Below are positions 1 through 8,895 of a stretch of DNA of 47,882 nt, one piece after another. Position numbers and translations under genes: made by a program. Below the pieces are notes generated by a model, which did not search any database, was not told where the DNA came from, and saw nothing but the letters and a program-made list of their open reading frames with translations. The stretch covers positions 1 through 47,882 of the forward strand of contig NZ_CAJGZK010000023.1 of the NCBI RefSeq assembly GCF_904846215.1, read 5' to 3'. How positions within the stretch are numbered: position 1 is the first letter of the stretch; each line of letters opens with the position of its first letter. Origin of the DNA: Psychrobacter glacincola. GTDB lineage: Bacteria > Pseudomonadota > Gammaproteobacteria > Pseudomonadales > Moraxellaceae.

Positions 1-2
1 TA

Positions 3-146
3 TATCGCTGTCGCCACTTGGTAGAAAACGCCTTTGCTAGGTTAAAACACTTCAGAGGTGTTGCTACACGCTATGATAAACTTAAAGCCAGCTATGAGGC
101 TGCCGTGATTCTAGCCTGTGTCTTTATTTGGCTGCCGCTGATTTGA
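3..146 (+). pseudogene. IS5-family transposase, C-terminal tail (cut by window edge)
   Basis: An open frame from the first bases to a TGA encodes about 47 residues containing RHLVENAFARLKHFRG, then RYDKLKASYEAAV and FIWLPL. This is the typical C-terminal end of IS5/IS4-type DDE transposases: the catalytic Glu helix is the E in VENAF, followed by the R-x-K pattern. The start lies outside the window, so it may be the end of an intact insertion sequence or a remnant. The bases after the stop (about 150-175) should hold the terminal inverted repeat, but its partner cannot be seen. Confidence 0.75.
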
Positions 147-234
147 ATTCTATACAGCCCCTATAGTATCTTACATAACGCAGTATTTAATGTTTGATAA
201 CAAAATAAACGAATAACTGATTTAAGGATGAATA

Positions 235-720
235 ATGACTACTATTTATGATTTTAGTGCTGAGCGTATCGACGGAACGACACAAAACTTCTCTGATTAT
301 GAAGGTCAGATGTTGTTAATCGTTAATACAGCCAGCAAGTGCGGTTTTACGCCGCAATTTGAAGGATTAGAAACGCTGTACCAGCACTATAAAGATCAAG
401 GTTTGATTATTATCGGCTTTCCCTGTAACCAATTTGGCAATCAAGATCCTGCTAATAATGATGAAATTGGCGCATTCTGCCAAAAGAACTACGGTGTGAG
501 TTTTCCGATGATGGCAAAAGTCGATGTTAATGGTAGCGATGTACATCCTGTATTTAAATGGCTAAAAAATCAAAAAGGTGGACTACTCACAGACGGCATC
601 AAATGGAATTTCACCAAATTTTTGATTAACAGTAAAGGGCAGGTAATTGATCGTTATGCACCAACGACCAAACCTGAAGCGCTCAAAGATGATATAGAAC
701 GAGCGCTGGCTGCAAAGTAA
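235..720 (+). CDS. Glutathione peroxidase family protein (thiol peroxidase type)
   Basis: The protein has 161 residues, the usual length for bacterial cysteine GPx/BtuE. It reduces hydrogen or organic peroxides in the cytoplasm. The peroxidatic Cys36 sits in NTASKCGF, the conserved Gln in GFPCNQFG (Q66), and Trp124/Asn125 in KWNFTKF, completing the GPx tetrad. Cys82 (AFCQKN) lies where thioredoxin-dependent GPx enzymes carry the resolving cysteine, so thioredoxin is a likelier reductant than glutathione (inference). An AAGGATG ribosome-binding site precedes the ATG. It stands alone between an IS tail and a tRNA pair. Confidence 0.93.
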   Translation: MTTIYDFSAERIDGTTQNFSDYEGQMLLIVNTASKCGFTPQFEGLETLYQHYKDQGLIIIGFPCNQFGNQDPANNDEIGAFCQKNYGVSFPMMAKVDVNGSDVHPVFKWLKNQKGGLLTDGIKWNFTKFLINSKGQVIDRYAPTTKPEALKDDIERALAAK

Positions 721-836
721 TTGCTGATGTAAAAAATATTAGATATTTTGCGAAATTATAAAATGAATGAAAACAGATGCTTATAAATTTAATCACTAAA
801 ATAAGCAAAAAACCGCGCTAAATATCAAAATAGTGT

Positions 837-864
837 TTGACAGCAATGTGTAAATCTATATAAT
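837..864 (+). promoter_or_regulatory. Sigma-70 promoter of the tRNA-Val/Asp operon
   Basis: TTGACA (837-842) and TATAAT (859-864) are perfect consensus hexamers with a 16 bp spacer, about 80 bp upstream of tRNA-Val. No other promoter candidate in the window is this close to consensus. Confidence 0.8.
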
Positions 865-943
865 ACACTCCCACAGCAGCAGAGCTTAGTGACAAACTTA
901 GAGCTCGGTTGATGTGGAATAAATTGCATTGCAATTGTTCGAA

Positions 944-1019
944 GGGTGATTAGCTCAGTTGGTAGAGCGTCTGCCTTACACGCAGAATGTCGGCGGTTCG
1001 AATCCGTCATCACCCACCA
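944..1019 (+). tRNA. tRNA-Val (anticodon TAC)
   Basis: GGGTGAT (944-950) pairs with ATCACCC (1009-1015). The discriminator is A1016 and CCA is encoded (1017-1019). The D-loop (AGCTCAGTTGGTAGAGC) and T-loop (GGTTCGAATCC) are canonical. The anticodon loop CTTACAC places TAC at 977-979. Confidence 0.97.
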
Positions 1020-1073
1020 CTATTTTAGCGAAGTGGACCTCTTCATACAGGTGAAACGTTAAAGATGACCTAA

Positions 1074-1150
1074 GCAGCGGTAGTTCAGTTGGTTAGAATA
1101 CCGGCCTGTCACGCCGGGGGTCGCGGGTTCGAGTCCCGTCCGCTGCGCCA
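1074..1150 (+). tRNA. tRNA-Asp (anticodon GTC)
   Basis: GCAGCGG (1074-1080) pairs with CCGCTGC (1140-1146), followed by discriminator G and an encoded CCA. The anticodon loop CTGTCAC gives GTC. It lies 54 bp after tRNA-Val and shares its promoter and the terminator at 1203-1233. Confidence 0.97.
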
Positions 1151-1202
1151 TATTTAGTAAAAAGCTAAAACGAATTTAGACGCTAAGTTTAAGCAAGTTT
1201 CG

Positions 1203-1233
1203 CCTCAAGTATTAGTTTACTTGAGGTTTTTTT
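1203..1233 (+). terminator. Rho-independent terminator of the tRNA operon
   Basis: CCTCAAGT (1203-1210) pairs perfectly with ACTTGAGG (1219-1226) around an 8-base loop, followed by seven T. Confidence 0.9.
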
Positions 1234-1535
1234 GTGTCTGAGTTTCTCTTTAAAGCCTTTGTTTATAAGGCTTGGTGATTCTATCTCTATTATCCCATCA
1301 GAGTTAACTGACTCTCTCTTATCGCACCCAATATAAGCTTATCAATAGATAAACTGGCTTGAGCAAATTGAGGACAAGTGCTCAGTGATCACCTGCTCAG
1401 TGACCAAACGGTGACCATTTTGTGACGAATATTGTCAAAAGTCGGTTGTGGTAACTGATTCCCAAAATTTATGCTTATTGATCAGTTTGTTCTATGCTGA
1501 TGGTATTTGGACTTTCTAATCTAAGCAAGGTTTGC

Positions 1536-1564
1536 CTCAAGTATGCATTTGCTTGAGATTTTTT
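1536..1564 (+). terminator. Second, diverged copy of the tRNA-operon terminator
   Basis: CTCAAG (1536-1541) pairs with CTTGAG (1552-1557), followed by a T-run. The flanks (AAGCAAGGTTTGCCTCAAGTA before, TGTCTGA after) match those of the 1203 terminator, so this is a duplicated module. No tRNA survives between the two copies. The rest of the 1234-1991 gap shows no coding potential. Confidence 0.6.
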
Positions 1565-1991
1565 ATGTCTGAAAATTATCCAACCGCTTCATTAGCCGAT
1601 TATTCTCTACAGTAACCAGATTTCTCCCTCCTTTACAAAATTAATGTTCCTGACCATTTAGTCAGTTATTTTAATAAAATCATAAACTTAGCTGATATCA
1701 ATAACTTAGGACGCGTTTTTTACTGATATCTGACGTCAAAATGCAGTTGTCAGTCCTCATAAAACATGTTTAACTGTTTCAAAGTGTTAATAATTGCTGC
1801 CGAAATTGGAATTATTGAAATAATTTATGCAGTTTTATTAGCATTGATGTCTGCTTTGATGATGTTTTATTTTTACTGAAAGCTAATAACCTTTTCCCCT
1901 CTAGCAGTACGGGTGCGTTTTAACAGGAAGTTAAACCCCGTTGATAGCCATGCTGCTAGGCACCAACGACTGTAAATAAAGGAATACTACT

Positions 1992-2762
1992 GTGCGTGAT
2001 CATTCATCTGTAAGCCTACCACTAATTACTAAGCCGCTTACCTGTGCACTTGTTGCCATTACTGCTTTGGGCGCAATGAGCAGCGCTAATGCTAAAATGC
2101 TATTTGGTGATACCAGCATAACTGGACTATATGGTTCTGATTATGAATTGGTGCCTGACGAGACCTTAAAAGTCATGACTCTAGAGCATGCTTCTACTCA
2201 TACTTGGGGTGGCGTATTTTTCTTTGTTGACCGTCTTCAAGGTGAAGAAAATGCTGCGGGTAAAGACTTTAGAGAAACTTATGGTGAGCTTGCGCCGAAG
2301 TATAAGCTGGCAAAGTTTGATAACAGCTTTATCAAACAAGTCAACTTAGCTGGTCAGTATGAGTTTGGCTCGAACAGTAACGGCTTTAGCCAAGACAACT
2401 ATCTAGTGGGTATTGGTGCGGATTTAAATATCCCTATCGATGGTATGAAATATGCATCGGCCTCAGTTTACCATGCGTTTAATAATGATACCTTTAGTGA
2501 TGCTGATGACCAACAGATCACTTTGACTTATGGTTGGGAAAAGAACAACTTCGTCATTGATGGCTATGTTGATTATTCTTTTAATAATGATGATAAAAAA
2601 GACAGCCTTCGTATCAACCCACAAATCAAATACAATTTGCAAGAAACACTGGGTATCGATAATCGCTTAGAAGTCGGTATGGAATACAGTTATTGGAACA
2701 ATAAATTCGGTACTGGTGTTGACGAACATGCACCAAGTGCACTGGTAAAATATCATTTTTAA
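1992..2762 (+). CDS. Tsx/OmpK-like nucleoside-channel outer-membrane protein
   Basis: The protein has 256 residues. A signal peptide ends near ALGAMSSANA-K (about residues 15-35). Alternating beta-strand sequence follows and it ends in aromatic KYHF, as in an outer-membrane beta-barrel. The sequence after the signal (GDTSITGLYGSDYELVPDE, HASTHTWGGVFFFVDR) fits the Channel_Tsx family, which in enterics passes nucleosides across the outer membrane; the substrate here is not established. The start is GTG with AAAGGA upstream. A strong terminator follows at once, so it is monocistronic. The 840 bp upstream gap is unusually long. Confidence 0.82.
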   Translation: MRDHSSVSLPLITKPLTCALVAITALGAMSSANAKMLFGDTSITGLYGSDYELVPDETLKVMTLEHASTHTWGGVFFFVDRLQGEENAAGKDFRETYGELAPKYKLAKFDNSFIKQVNLAGQYEFGSNSNGFSQDNYLVGIGADLNIPIDGMKYASASVYHAFNNDTFSDADDQQITLTYGWEKNNFVIDGYVDYSFNNDDKKDSLRINPQIKYNLQETLGIDNRLEVGMEYSYWNNKFGTGVDEHAPSALVKYHF

Positions 2763-2785
2763 ATCATAGCTTAGAACACATCTAA

Positions 2786-2818
2786 AATCCCTATTCATAT
2801 TGAATGGGGATTTTTTTT
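2786..2818 (+). terminator. Terminator after tsx-like gene
   Basis: AATCCCTATTC (2786-2796) pairs with GAATGGGGATT (2802-2812) with one wobble, followed by a run of T. Confidence 0.85.
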
Positions 2819-2971
2819 ATAAGTAGGTGTAATGGACAAAATTCATGCTAACTTTATCGGTTGGATGAGGGTTTTTGTTGTGAATGTGAATAAAATCGAA
2901 AGTAAGATTGGCTTACGAAAAAAATGAAGGATGCTAAAAAATCGCATACATTTTAAATTTGACTCATGAGC

Positions 2972-3673
2972 TTATGAGCGTTGATAGAGCCGACTGACAC
3001 TCGCAATCAGTGCCACCATGACCATGCCCATTATGATGAGAATAGCAGACATGACGTGCGCGGCCTCGTAATTCAAAGCCTCTACTTGCTCGTAGATAGC
3101 AATAGAGACCACTTTGGTTTCACCCGAAATACTGCCACCAATCATCAGTACCACGCCAAACTCACCAATGGTATGCGCAAAGCTGATTAAGCTACCAAGA
3201 ATGATACCGATACGAGCGTGCGGTAATGCTACCCGTATAAAGCGTCTGAAACGGCTAGGCTCTAGTAGGCTTGCAACCTCCATGACACTGATTGGAATGC
3301 GTAAAAACTGCGCGTAGACAGGCTGAACAAAAAAAGGCAGTGAGTAAATAATAGAGCCGATGACCAGCCCTTCAAAGGTAAAAATAAAGGCGCTAATATT
3401 GTATTGCAACAGCCACTTGCCGACACCAAAATTGGGGCTTAACAGCAATAACAAATAAAATCCAATCACGGTAGGCGGCAAGACAAGCGGCATGGCAATC
3501 ACCCCCATGAGCATGATTTTGATGCGTCCAACAATATGACCGCGACTGGGCCTTGCCAACCAATAGGCTAATGGGGTTGCGAACACAAGCAAGCATAAGG
3601 TGGTGATACCAGCGAGCTTGAGGCTCACCCACACAGGAAGCAGCATATCTAAGACAAGAGATGAGGACATCAT
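2972..3673 (-). CDS. modB: Molybdate ABC transporter permease ModB
   Basis: A 233-residue inner-membrane protein with about five transmembrane segments. The EAA-loop region of binding-protein-dependent permeases is present (SLISFAHTIGEFGVVLMIGG), and the HTIGEFGVVLMIGG stretch is characteristic of ModB. It forms the channel for molybdate delivered by ModA. It lies 51 bp after modA on the same strand and is the last gene of the molybdenum island. The ATPase gene modC, which normally follows or overlaps modB, is absent: the next gene is the opposite-strand Tsx-like channel. Confidence 0.95.
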   Translation of the reverse strand: MMSSSLVLDMLLPVWVSLKLAGITTLCLLVFATPLAYWLARPSRGHIVGRIKIMLMGVIAMPLVLPPTVIGFYLLLLLSPNFGVGKWLLQYNISAFIFTFEGLVIGSIIYSLPFFVQPVYAQFLRIPISVMEVASLLEPSRFRRFIRVALPHARIGIILGSLISFAHTIGEFGVVLMIGGSISGETKVVSIAIYEQVEALNYEAAHVMSAILIIMGMVMVALIASVSRLYQRS

Positions 3674-3724
3674 AGCGTTACTGTTTTTTTACCTTTTTAT
3701 TGATTAATAACAGCCATAGCTATA

Positions 3725-4633
3725 TTAGCTAACCGCTAAATAACCCGCCTTAGAGAAGTAAGCTTGTCCTGCAGGAGAACGCAGATAGTCGATGAAATCT
3801 GTTGCGTTTGCCTTATTAGTAGTTACTTTAGTAGTCACTATGCCGTCTTGCAAGATAGCAGGATAAGACGTTGGTGGTAGGAGATAAAAATGCTCTGGTG
3901 TTGCTTTCATCGCGATGACTTGTGAGTGCGCAACAAAGCCATAGTCGACACTACCAGTATGAGCATACTGGAAGGCTTGACCGATATTTTCAGCTTGGAT
4001 GAGGCGTTTTTGTGCTGTTAGGGCGTCATAGAGATTTTGTGATTCTAAATAGACTTTGGCAGATTCACCATAAGGGGCAAGCTCAGGATTGGCAATGGTG
4101 ATTTTGCTCTTGTCCTCCCTTTTAAGTAAGTCAGTCAATGTGGTTTGGTTGAGTCCACCAACAGATTTTGTGGCACTATAAATGGACAGTTGACCTTGGG
4201 TATAAGTAAAAGGCGTATGGCTTGTATCCCCTTTAAACATCTCATCTAGCAGTTGCGCGGGGAAGTCTTGATTGGCCGATAAAAAAATATCGTATGGTGC
4301 ACCTGAAATAATTTGAGAATAAAGCTTACCTGATGAGGCAAAAGTGACTTCTATTTCTTGGTCTGGCAGATTTCTATCCGCCTTATAACCTTCGATGATA
4401 TCAGGCAATACATCAGATAAGTTGGCTGCGGCAGCTATGCGGATAGATTCAGTTGGCTGAGTGGTCTGCGCAGTATCATTGGTAACCGCTTCAGTCTCAG
4501 TAGTGCTGTTTTCTTTGCTACAAGCGCTCAGTGCTAACGCTAAACATGCCGAAGCACCTAATGTTGCTATAGACTTCAATACTTTTAAATAATACAAATG
4601 AGTAGATGTTTTATAATGAGCATTTGATTGCAT
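3725..4633 (-). CDS. modA: Molybdate-binding lipoprotein ModA
   Basis: 302 residues. The N-terminal hydrophobic segment ends in a lipobox LSAC with Cys38, then a Ser/Thr-rich linker, so the receptor is membrane-anchored rather than a free periplasmic protein. The mature domain starts IRIAAAANLSDVLPDI and carries VTFASSGKLYSQI and GAPYDIFLSAN, the oxyanion-binding signatures of ModA, plus NPELAPYGESAK and YGFVAHSQV in the second lobe. It feeds molybdate to ModB. 182 bp of very AT-rich DNA separates it from moaE, enough for its own promoter, though no convincing ModE site was found. Confidence 0.95.
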   Translation of the reverse strand: MQSNAHYKTSTHLYYLKVLKSIATLGASACLALALSACSKENSTTETEAVTNDTAQTTQPTESIRIAAAANLSDVLPDIIEGYKADRNLPDQEIEVTFASSGKLYSQIISGAPYDIFLSANQDFPAQLLDEMFKGDTSHTPFTYTQGQLSIYSATKSVGGLNQTTLTDLLKREDKSKITIANPELAPYGESAKVYLESQNLYDALTAQKRLIQAENIGQAFQYAHTGSVDYGFVAHSQVIAMKATPEHFYLLPPTSYPAILQDGIVTTKVTTNKANATDFIDYLRSPAGQAYFSKAGYLAVS

Positions 4634-4815
4634 AGTATATATCCTTTAATTTAAAAAAAAGAACAATAGTCAGTAAAAAGATAGTAATTTTGAAGTATAC
4701 ATTATCTATTTATATTTTTGAGCTTAACAATTGGTTTTTTAGCCAATATATTTATTATTACTAAAAAATATTTTTTATGGCTTAATTTATTTTAAAGCTA
4801 AATTTTATTAAGCTA

Positions 4816-5307
4816 TCAGCCATTATTGCTGAGCCATTTAGTAGAGTCATCTTGGTAATATTCTTGCTTCCAAACCGGAATATCCGCTTTAATAGTATCT
4901 AATATCCAGCGGCAGGCATCAAAAGCAGGGTAACGATGAGCGGAAACCACCCCAACCCAAATCGCCACATCGCCAATCTCTAAAGCACCGATACGATGGA
5001 TAGCAATAGCATGAGTAATCTCAAAACGCTTTTTGGCCTCTTCAATAATGGCGCGCCCTTGATTGAGTGCAAGTTCCTCATAGCCATAGTAGGTCAAGCG
5101 ATTGACGCTACTGGCATTATTATGGTTGCGAACGCGTCCCTCAAAGCATACAAAGGCGCCGCAACTGCCATCATCGAGCGTGCTTTTAAGCCGACTTTCA
5201 TCGATATCGATATCTAACAGCGCAAAGCCATCACGTTCAGCGATAAGATAAGCCTCATCGATGCTACGCTTAATGCTCATCGACTGCCCATGTACTTGGT
5301 CTACCAT
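4816..5307 (-). CDS. moaE: Molybdopterin synthase catalytic subunit MoaE
   Basis: 163 residues. With MoaD it converts cyclic pyranopterin monophosphate to molybdopterin by inserting two sulfurs. MoaE signatures are clear: FEGRVRNHN, YYGYEELA, HRIGALEIGDVAIWV, SAHRYPAFDACRWILD and the active-site lysine region IKADIPVWKQE. It lies 61 bp downstream of moaD. The start used is the first ATG; an internal ATG at residue 10 has no better ribosome-binding site. Confidence 0.96.
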   Translation of the reverse strand: MVDQVHGQSMSIKRSIDEAYLIAERDGFALLDIDIDESRLKSTLDDGSCGAFVCFEGRVRNHNNASSVNRLTYYGYEELALNQGRAIIEEAKKRFEITHAIAIHRIGALEIGDVAIWVGVVSAHRYPAFDACRWILDTIKADIPVWKQEYYQDDSTKWLSNNG

Positions 5308-5368
5308 ATACTGTCTCTGTTTGTTATTTTTAAAATGGTTAGCGATATAAATAAGCGCCTAAATGCTA

Positions 5369-5671
5369 TTAACCGCCGGCGACGGGTGTAATAAAAACCA
5401 CGCTATCGCCATGATTAATCTCATCTGTCCACTTGGCAAAGTAATCATTGACTGCCACTCGTAGCTCCGACTGCGGACGGCTAAAGCGATGTTTTTGACG
5501 CAGCTGCTCGTACAACCCAGTTAATGACGTCGACTGTGGCACTGTGATTTTTTCTTCATGACAATGGGCTTCATCGGCCAAACTTGCGAAGTATAAAACG
5601 GTGATATCCATCATAGTACTGATATTGTTATCGATGTCAGTATTGGTATTGCTTTCTAATAAAGTGCTCAT
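5369..5671 (-). CDS. moaD: Molybdopterin synthase sulfur-carrier subunit MoaD
   Basis: About 100 residues with a ubiquitin-like fold, ending in VAGG, the C-terminal Gly-Gly that is adenylated and thiocarboxylated. ITVLYFASLADE begins the core, and AVNDYFAKWTDEINHGDSVVFITPVAGG is classic MoaD. The chosen ATG is four codons inside the longest frame because GGAG lies seven bases before it; the upstream ATG overlaps that Shine-Dalgarno. The ~20-residue Asn/Asp-rich head is longer than in E. coli. It sits between moaC and moaE. Confidence 0.94.
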   Translation of the reverse strand: MSTLLESNTNTDIDNNISTMMDITVLYFASLADEAHCHEEKITVPQSTSLTGLYEQLRQKHRFSRPQSELRVAVNDYFAKWTDEINHGDSVVFITPVAGG

Positions 5672-5731
5672 GAAAGTCTCCATTATTTATTAGTTACCAA
5701 GCTTTATATCTATCATATCGATAATGCGTAC

Positions 5732-6238
5732 TTACGCATGCTGATAGTCGGATTTGCCGCCCGTTTTATTCATCAGATGAATATTATTGATGATGATGTC
5801 GTGCGAGATGGCTTTGGTCATATCATAAATGGTCAAGCAGGCGACACTAACCGCTGTTAGTGCTTCCATTTCTACACCTGTTTTATGGGTGACTTTGACA
5901 GTGGCGGTGACAGTAATGCTATTTTGACGGTCATCATATTCAAAAGTTAAACCAATCTTATCTAATGGCAGGGGATGGCAAAGCGGAATCAGGTCATGGG
6001 TGCGTTTGGCTGCCATGATGCCTGCGATATGAGCAGTCTGCGTGATGCTGCCTTTTTTGGTCATGCCATCAGCAGCTTTGATTTGCTGATAAATATCTGC
6101 GGGGAAAACCACTTGTCCAAACGCACAAGCTTCTCTTGTCGTAGGCGTTTTGCCGCTGACATCGACCATGGTGATATCGCCGTCGCTATCTAAATGCGAC
6201 AGAGCCGTTTGATTGGTTTTTTGACTGTCACGAATCAT
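5732..6238 (-). CDS. moaC: Cyclic pyranopterin monophosphate synthase MoaC
   Basis: 168 residues, family-typical. It acts with MoaA in the first step, from GTP to cyclic pyranopterin monophosphate. Signatures include MVDVSGKTPTTREA, AAKRTHDLIPLCHPLPLDKI (with the catalytic His-Pro segment), VKVTHKTGVEMEALTAVSVA and the C-terminal KTGGKS. It lies 40 bp after mobA and 48 bp before moaD. Confidence 0.97.
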   Translation of the reverse strand: MIRDSQKTNQTALSHLDSDGDITMVDVSGKTPTTREACAFGQVVFPADIYQQIKAADGMTKKGSITQTAHIAGIMAAKRTHDLIPLCHPLPLDKIGLTFEYDDRQNSITVTATVKVTHKTGVEMEALTAVSVACLTIYDMTKAISHDIIINNIHLMNKTGGKSDYQHA

Positions 6239-6278
6239 TTCTCATGTCTCTTAAAGTTATTGTCTCTCAATAAATCTT

Positions 6279-7067
6279 CTATAAATCGTTTAATGTAATA
6301 CAGGCACACTCAAACTCTTTAGGCGTATTAAAATTGGTAAGAAGTCGCCAATCTTCTGAAAACGCTACAGGCTGCACAACAGGCCTAATAAACCTCATTA
6401 CTTGCCGCTGCCCATTGTCAATATAATGCTTTAAATCTGGCTCAATATCTAAACGATAAATACCCAATAATGGGTATAAATGCTGATCATCGGTGAGACA
6501 AATGACGGACTTATCTGTAGCTTGTGCCATATAAGGTTGCAGTTTTTGCCATAAGTCGGTTGCAGCAATCACGCTATCGCAACTAATGACTATCAGCCAA
6601 GATGCGTGCGCATTTGCTGCATTGGTCAATGTCATTGTCATTGGGCTCATTAAATATTGCAATGCTGCTTCAATGGCGACCAATGCGCCGCCGGTTTCGA
6701 TTGGTTCGTGATCATTAGCAGAAAAGTTGTTGCTAGACAGATAATCAGTGATATGAATGATTGGCACTTGCGGATTTTTTTCAATCAAATCTAGATTGAT
6801 AGCAAAACCACGACCATTATCTGCAATCATAATAGGTACGTTGCTCGTCAATGCTGCACTTAATTTAAGCGCTTGCCTGACATGATAATCAAGCAAGCGC
6901 TCATTGGTCGGTAGCATCAACTCAGCTTTTGGTGATCCCATACGTTTGGATGCGCCGCCTGCCAAGATGACGATACCTGCTAAGTGGTTTAATCCAACTA
7001 CATTACTTGAGTTATCTGCATCATTTACCTTATTAGCTGTGTTTGAGCTATCCGCAATATTGACCAT
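6279..7067 (-). CDS. mobA: Molybdenum cofactor guanylyltransferase (MobA-like)
   Basis: 262 residues, slightly longer than E. coli MobA. The nucleotide-binding signature VILAGGASKRMGSPKAEL lies near residues 32-49. The acidic metal site is in WLIVISCDSV, and the C-terminal segments QRQVMRFIRPV and NFNTPKEFE match MobA (GERRVM..., N.NTPEE). It should attach GMP to molybdopterin to give the bis-MGD cofactor of DMSO-reductase-family enzymes such as nitrate reductase. A MocA-type cytidylyltransferase is less likely given these matches. An extra ~30-residue Asn/Asp-rich N-terminus is present. It lies 3 bp after moaB, so the two are probably translationally coupled. Confidence 0.88.
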   Translation of the reverse strand: MVNIADSSNTANKVNDADNSSNVVGLNHLAGIVILAGGASKRMGSPKAELMLPTNERLLDYHVRQALKLSAALTSNVPIMIADNGRGFAINLDLIEKNPQVPIIHITDYLSSNNFSANDHEPIETGGALVAIEAALQYLMSPMTMTLTNAANAHASWLIVISCDSVIAATDLWQKLQPYMAQATDKSVICLTDDQHLYPLLGIYRLDIEPDLKHYIDNGQRQVMRFIRPVVQPVAFSEDWRLLTNFNTPKEFECACITLNDL

Positions 7068-7070
7068 TAA

Positions 7071-7601
7071 TCAATCATGACCGGGATTGGTGCGCATAAA
7101 GTGGGGGACGAAATTACAAGGACGCGTGCGGCTATCGAGCTGCTCTTGTAAGATACCTTCCCATGCAGTGCGACAGGCACCTGATGAGCCGGGTAAGCAG
7201 AAAATACCGGTACCATTTGCCATGCCAGCTACGGCGCGAGATTGGATGGTAGACATGCCAATATCGTCTTTTGATATTAAGCGAAACATCTCGCCAAAAC
7301 CGTCGACCGATTTATCAAACAAAACGCTGACTGCCTCCGGTATGCTGTCTCTGATATAAAACCCCGTACCGCCAGTGGTGATAATTGCGTGCACATCTTG
7401 CTCTGCAATCCAGCCACTGACCACGGCTCTAATCTCATAAATATCATCGGTAGTCAGCTGACGATCGGCAAGTTGATGCCCTGCTGCGGTTAGTTGATCG
7501 ACCAAATACTGCCCTGAGGTATCTTCTGCCAGAGTACGACTGTCAGAAACCGTTAAGACAGCGATATTGAGTGGAGTAAAGGGTGCTTGAATCTTGCTCA
7601 T
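7071..7601 (-). CDS. moaB: Molybdopterin adenylyltransferase-type protein MoaB
   Basis: 176 residues of the MoaB/MogA family. Signatures are NIAVLTVSDSRT, TTGGTGFYIRDSIPEAV (the GGTG motif) and the C-terminal GIFCLPGSSGACRTAWEGIL. MogA-like proteins adenylate molybdopterin before MoeA inserts molybdate. The HFMR...PGH ending and overall length favour the MoaB branch. Operon position is between moaA (61 bp gap) and mobA (3 bp gap). Confidence 0.93.
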   Translation of the reverse strand: MSKIQAPFTPLNIAVLTVSDSRTLAEDTSGQYLVDQLTAAGHQLADRQLTTDDIYEIRAVVSGWIAEQDVHAIITTGGTGFYIRDSIPEAVSVLFDKSVDGFGEMFRLISKDDIGMSTIQSRAVAGMANGTGIFCLPGSSGACRTAWEGILQEQLDSRTRPCNFVPHFMRTNPGHD

Positions 7602-7662
7602 GGATATTCCTTAATAAATATAATGCGTCATTTCAAAAATTATTATCAATTTATAGATAACT

Positions 7663-8766
7663 CTAACCGCCAATCATCGACAAATTATTCATCATGCCGC
7701 TATTAGAATCATGCAGATGATGATGCTCAGGTTTAATCGGCATAAATCTGTGTAAGGTACTGACCAGTCCTGCAACATCATCTTGCTGCAAATGCTCACG
7801 TATGTCGTAATTGCCTTGATCAAATAGGCACAGATGCACTTTACCTTGACTGCTAACTCGCAGGCGATTACAGCTGTCACAAAAATGGGCAGCATAAGGG
7901 GCAATCAGTCCGATGCGCCCCTGATAATCAGGATGGCTGTATTCTATTGCTGGACCATCGTTGCTGCCGCGCTCATGGGTCTGCCAGCCGTGTTCTATCA
8001 GATAATTGGTAATGATGTCGGTTTGCGCATGCTGAGCAAAAAACAAATCGCTGTTATCACTGGTCTGCATGAATTCAATAAAGCGATAAGTGACCGCTCT
8101 GTCTTTGACATAGTCGATGGCATTCATTAAGTTTTCAAAAGCAGTTTCGGCCATCAGAATACTGTTTATTTTCAGTTTAATATCGGTGGTCGCAAGCAAG
8201 GTATCCATATCAGCTAAAAGCTGTGGCAACATATCAAAGCCAGTCATTTTATGAAAAGTAGCAGCATCAAAACTGTCCATACTGATATTGAGCTGATTCA
8301 GTCCAGCTGCGTGCCAATCTGCCAAATGCTTGCCAAGCTTATAGCCATTACTGGTCATGGCGACCGTTTCAATACCCTTGGTATTTTTAACCGTTTTGAT
8401 AATCTCTACCAGATCACGGCGTATAGACGGCTCACCGCCGGTAATTCTGACTTTTTTGGTACCTACTTGAGCAAAACCGCGTATTAACGTGGCAATCTCG
8501 GTGACACTAAGCTCATCTTGTGGTGGTTTGCCTTGATAGCCATTTGGCAGGCAATACTCACAGCGAAAATTACAGAAATCAGTAATTGATAAACGCAAAT
8601 AGGTCAGACGTCGTGCAAAACCGTCTGTTAATGGTTGAAAGAGGGTCACTGCAGAATGCGTAGACAAGACCGCCAATTTCGATGGTGAATGACCATCAAA
8701 AAAAGTAGGTGCAGCAGTAGGCGAATACAATTGAGCATTTCCTACGGTAGGGGCAAGATGGTTCAT
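7663..8766 (-). CDS. moaA: GTP 3',8-cyclase MoaA (radical SAM)
   Basis: 367 residues. The radical-SAM cluster motif CNFRCEYC has Cys65, Cys69 and Cys72 (CX3CX2C). The SAM-binding motif GGEPSIRRD follows. The C-terminal substrate cluster is C-x2-C-x13-C in CDSCNRLRVSSQGKVHLC. The protein ends in ...MIGG, the functional Gly-Gly tail of MoaA. About 40 residues precede the usual start, so a shorter start is possible. It lies 231 bp downstream of moeA; that spacer contains a perfect-looking RNA hairpin. Confidence 0.97.
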   Translation of the reverse strand: MNHLAPTVGNAQLYSPTAAPTFFDGHSPSKLAVLSTHSAVTLFQPLTDGFARRLTYLRLSITDFCNFRCEYCLPNGYQGKPPQDELSVTEIATLIRGFAQVGTKKVRITGGEPSIRRDLVEIIKTVKNTKGIETVAMTSNGYKLGKHLADWHAAGLNQLNISMDSFDAATFHKMTGFDMLPQLLADMDTLLATTDIKLKINSILMAETAFENLMNAIDYVKDRAVTYRFIEFMQTSDNSDLFFAQHAQTDIITNYLIEHGWQTHERGSNDGPAIEYSHPDYQGRIGLIAPYAAHFCDSCNRLRVSSQGKVHLCLFDQGNYDIREHLQQDDVAGLVSTLHRFMPIKPEHHHLHDSNSGMMNNLSMIGG

Positions 8767-8895
8767 AGGTGATTACCATTAATATAAAGTATATTGTGGA
8801 CTTTTAAGCGTTGCCTCAGGTTGAGAGTGGAATATGATAGTTAGATAAAATTATGACAGCTTGACGTCAAATAACAATCAACCGTAAGTTACTCA

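Noticed and set aside
825..1013. 62-residue minus-strand open frame
   Set aside because: It runs through the tRNA-Val gene and its promoter; it is a chance frame.
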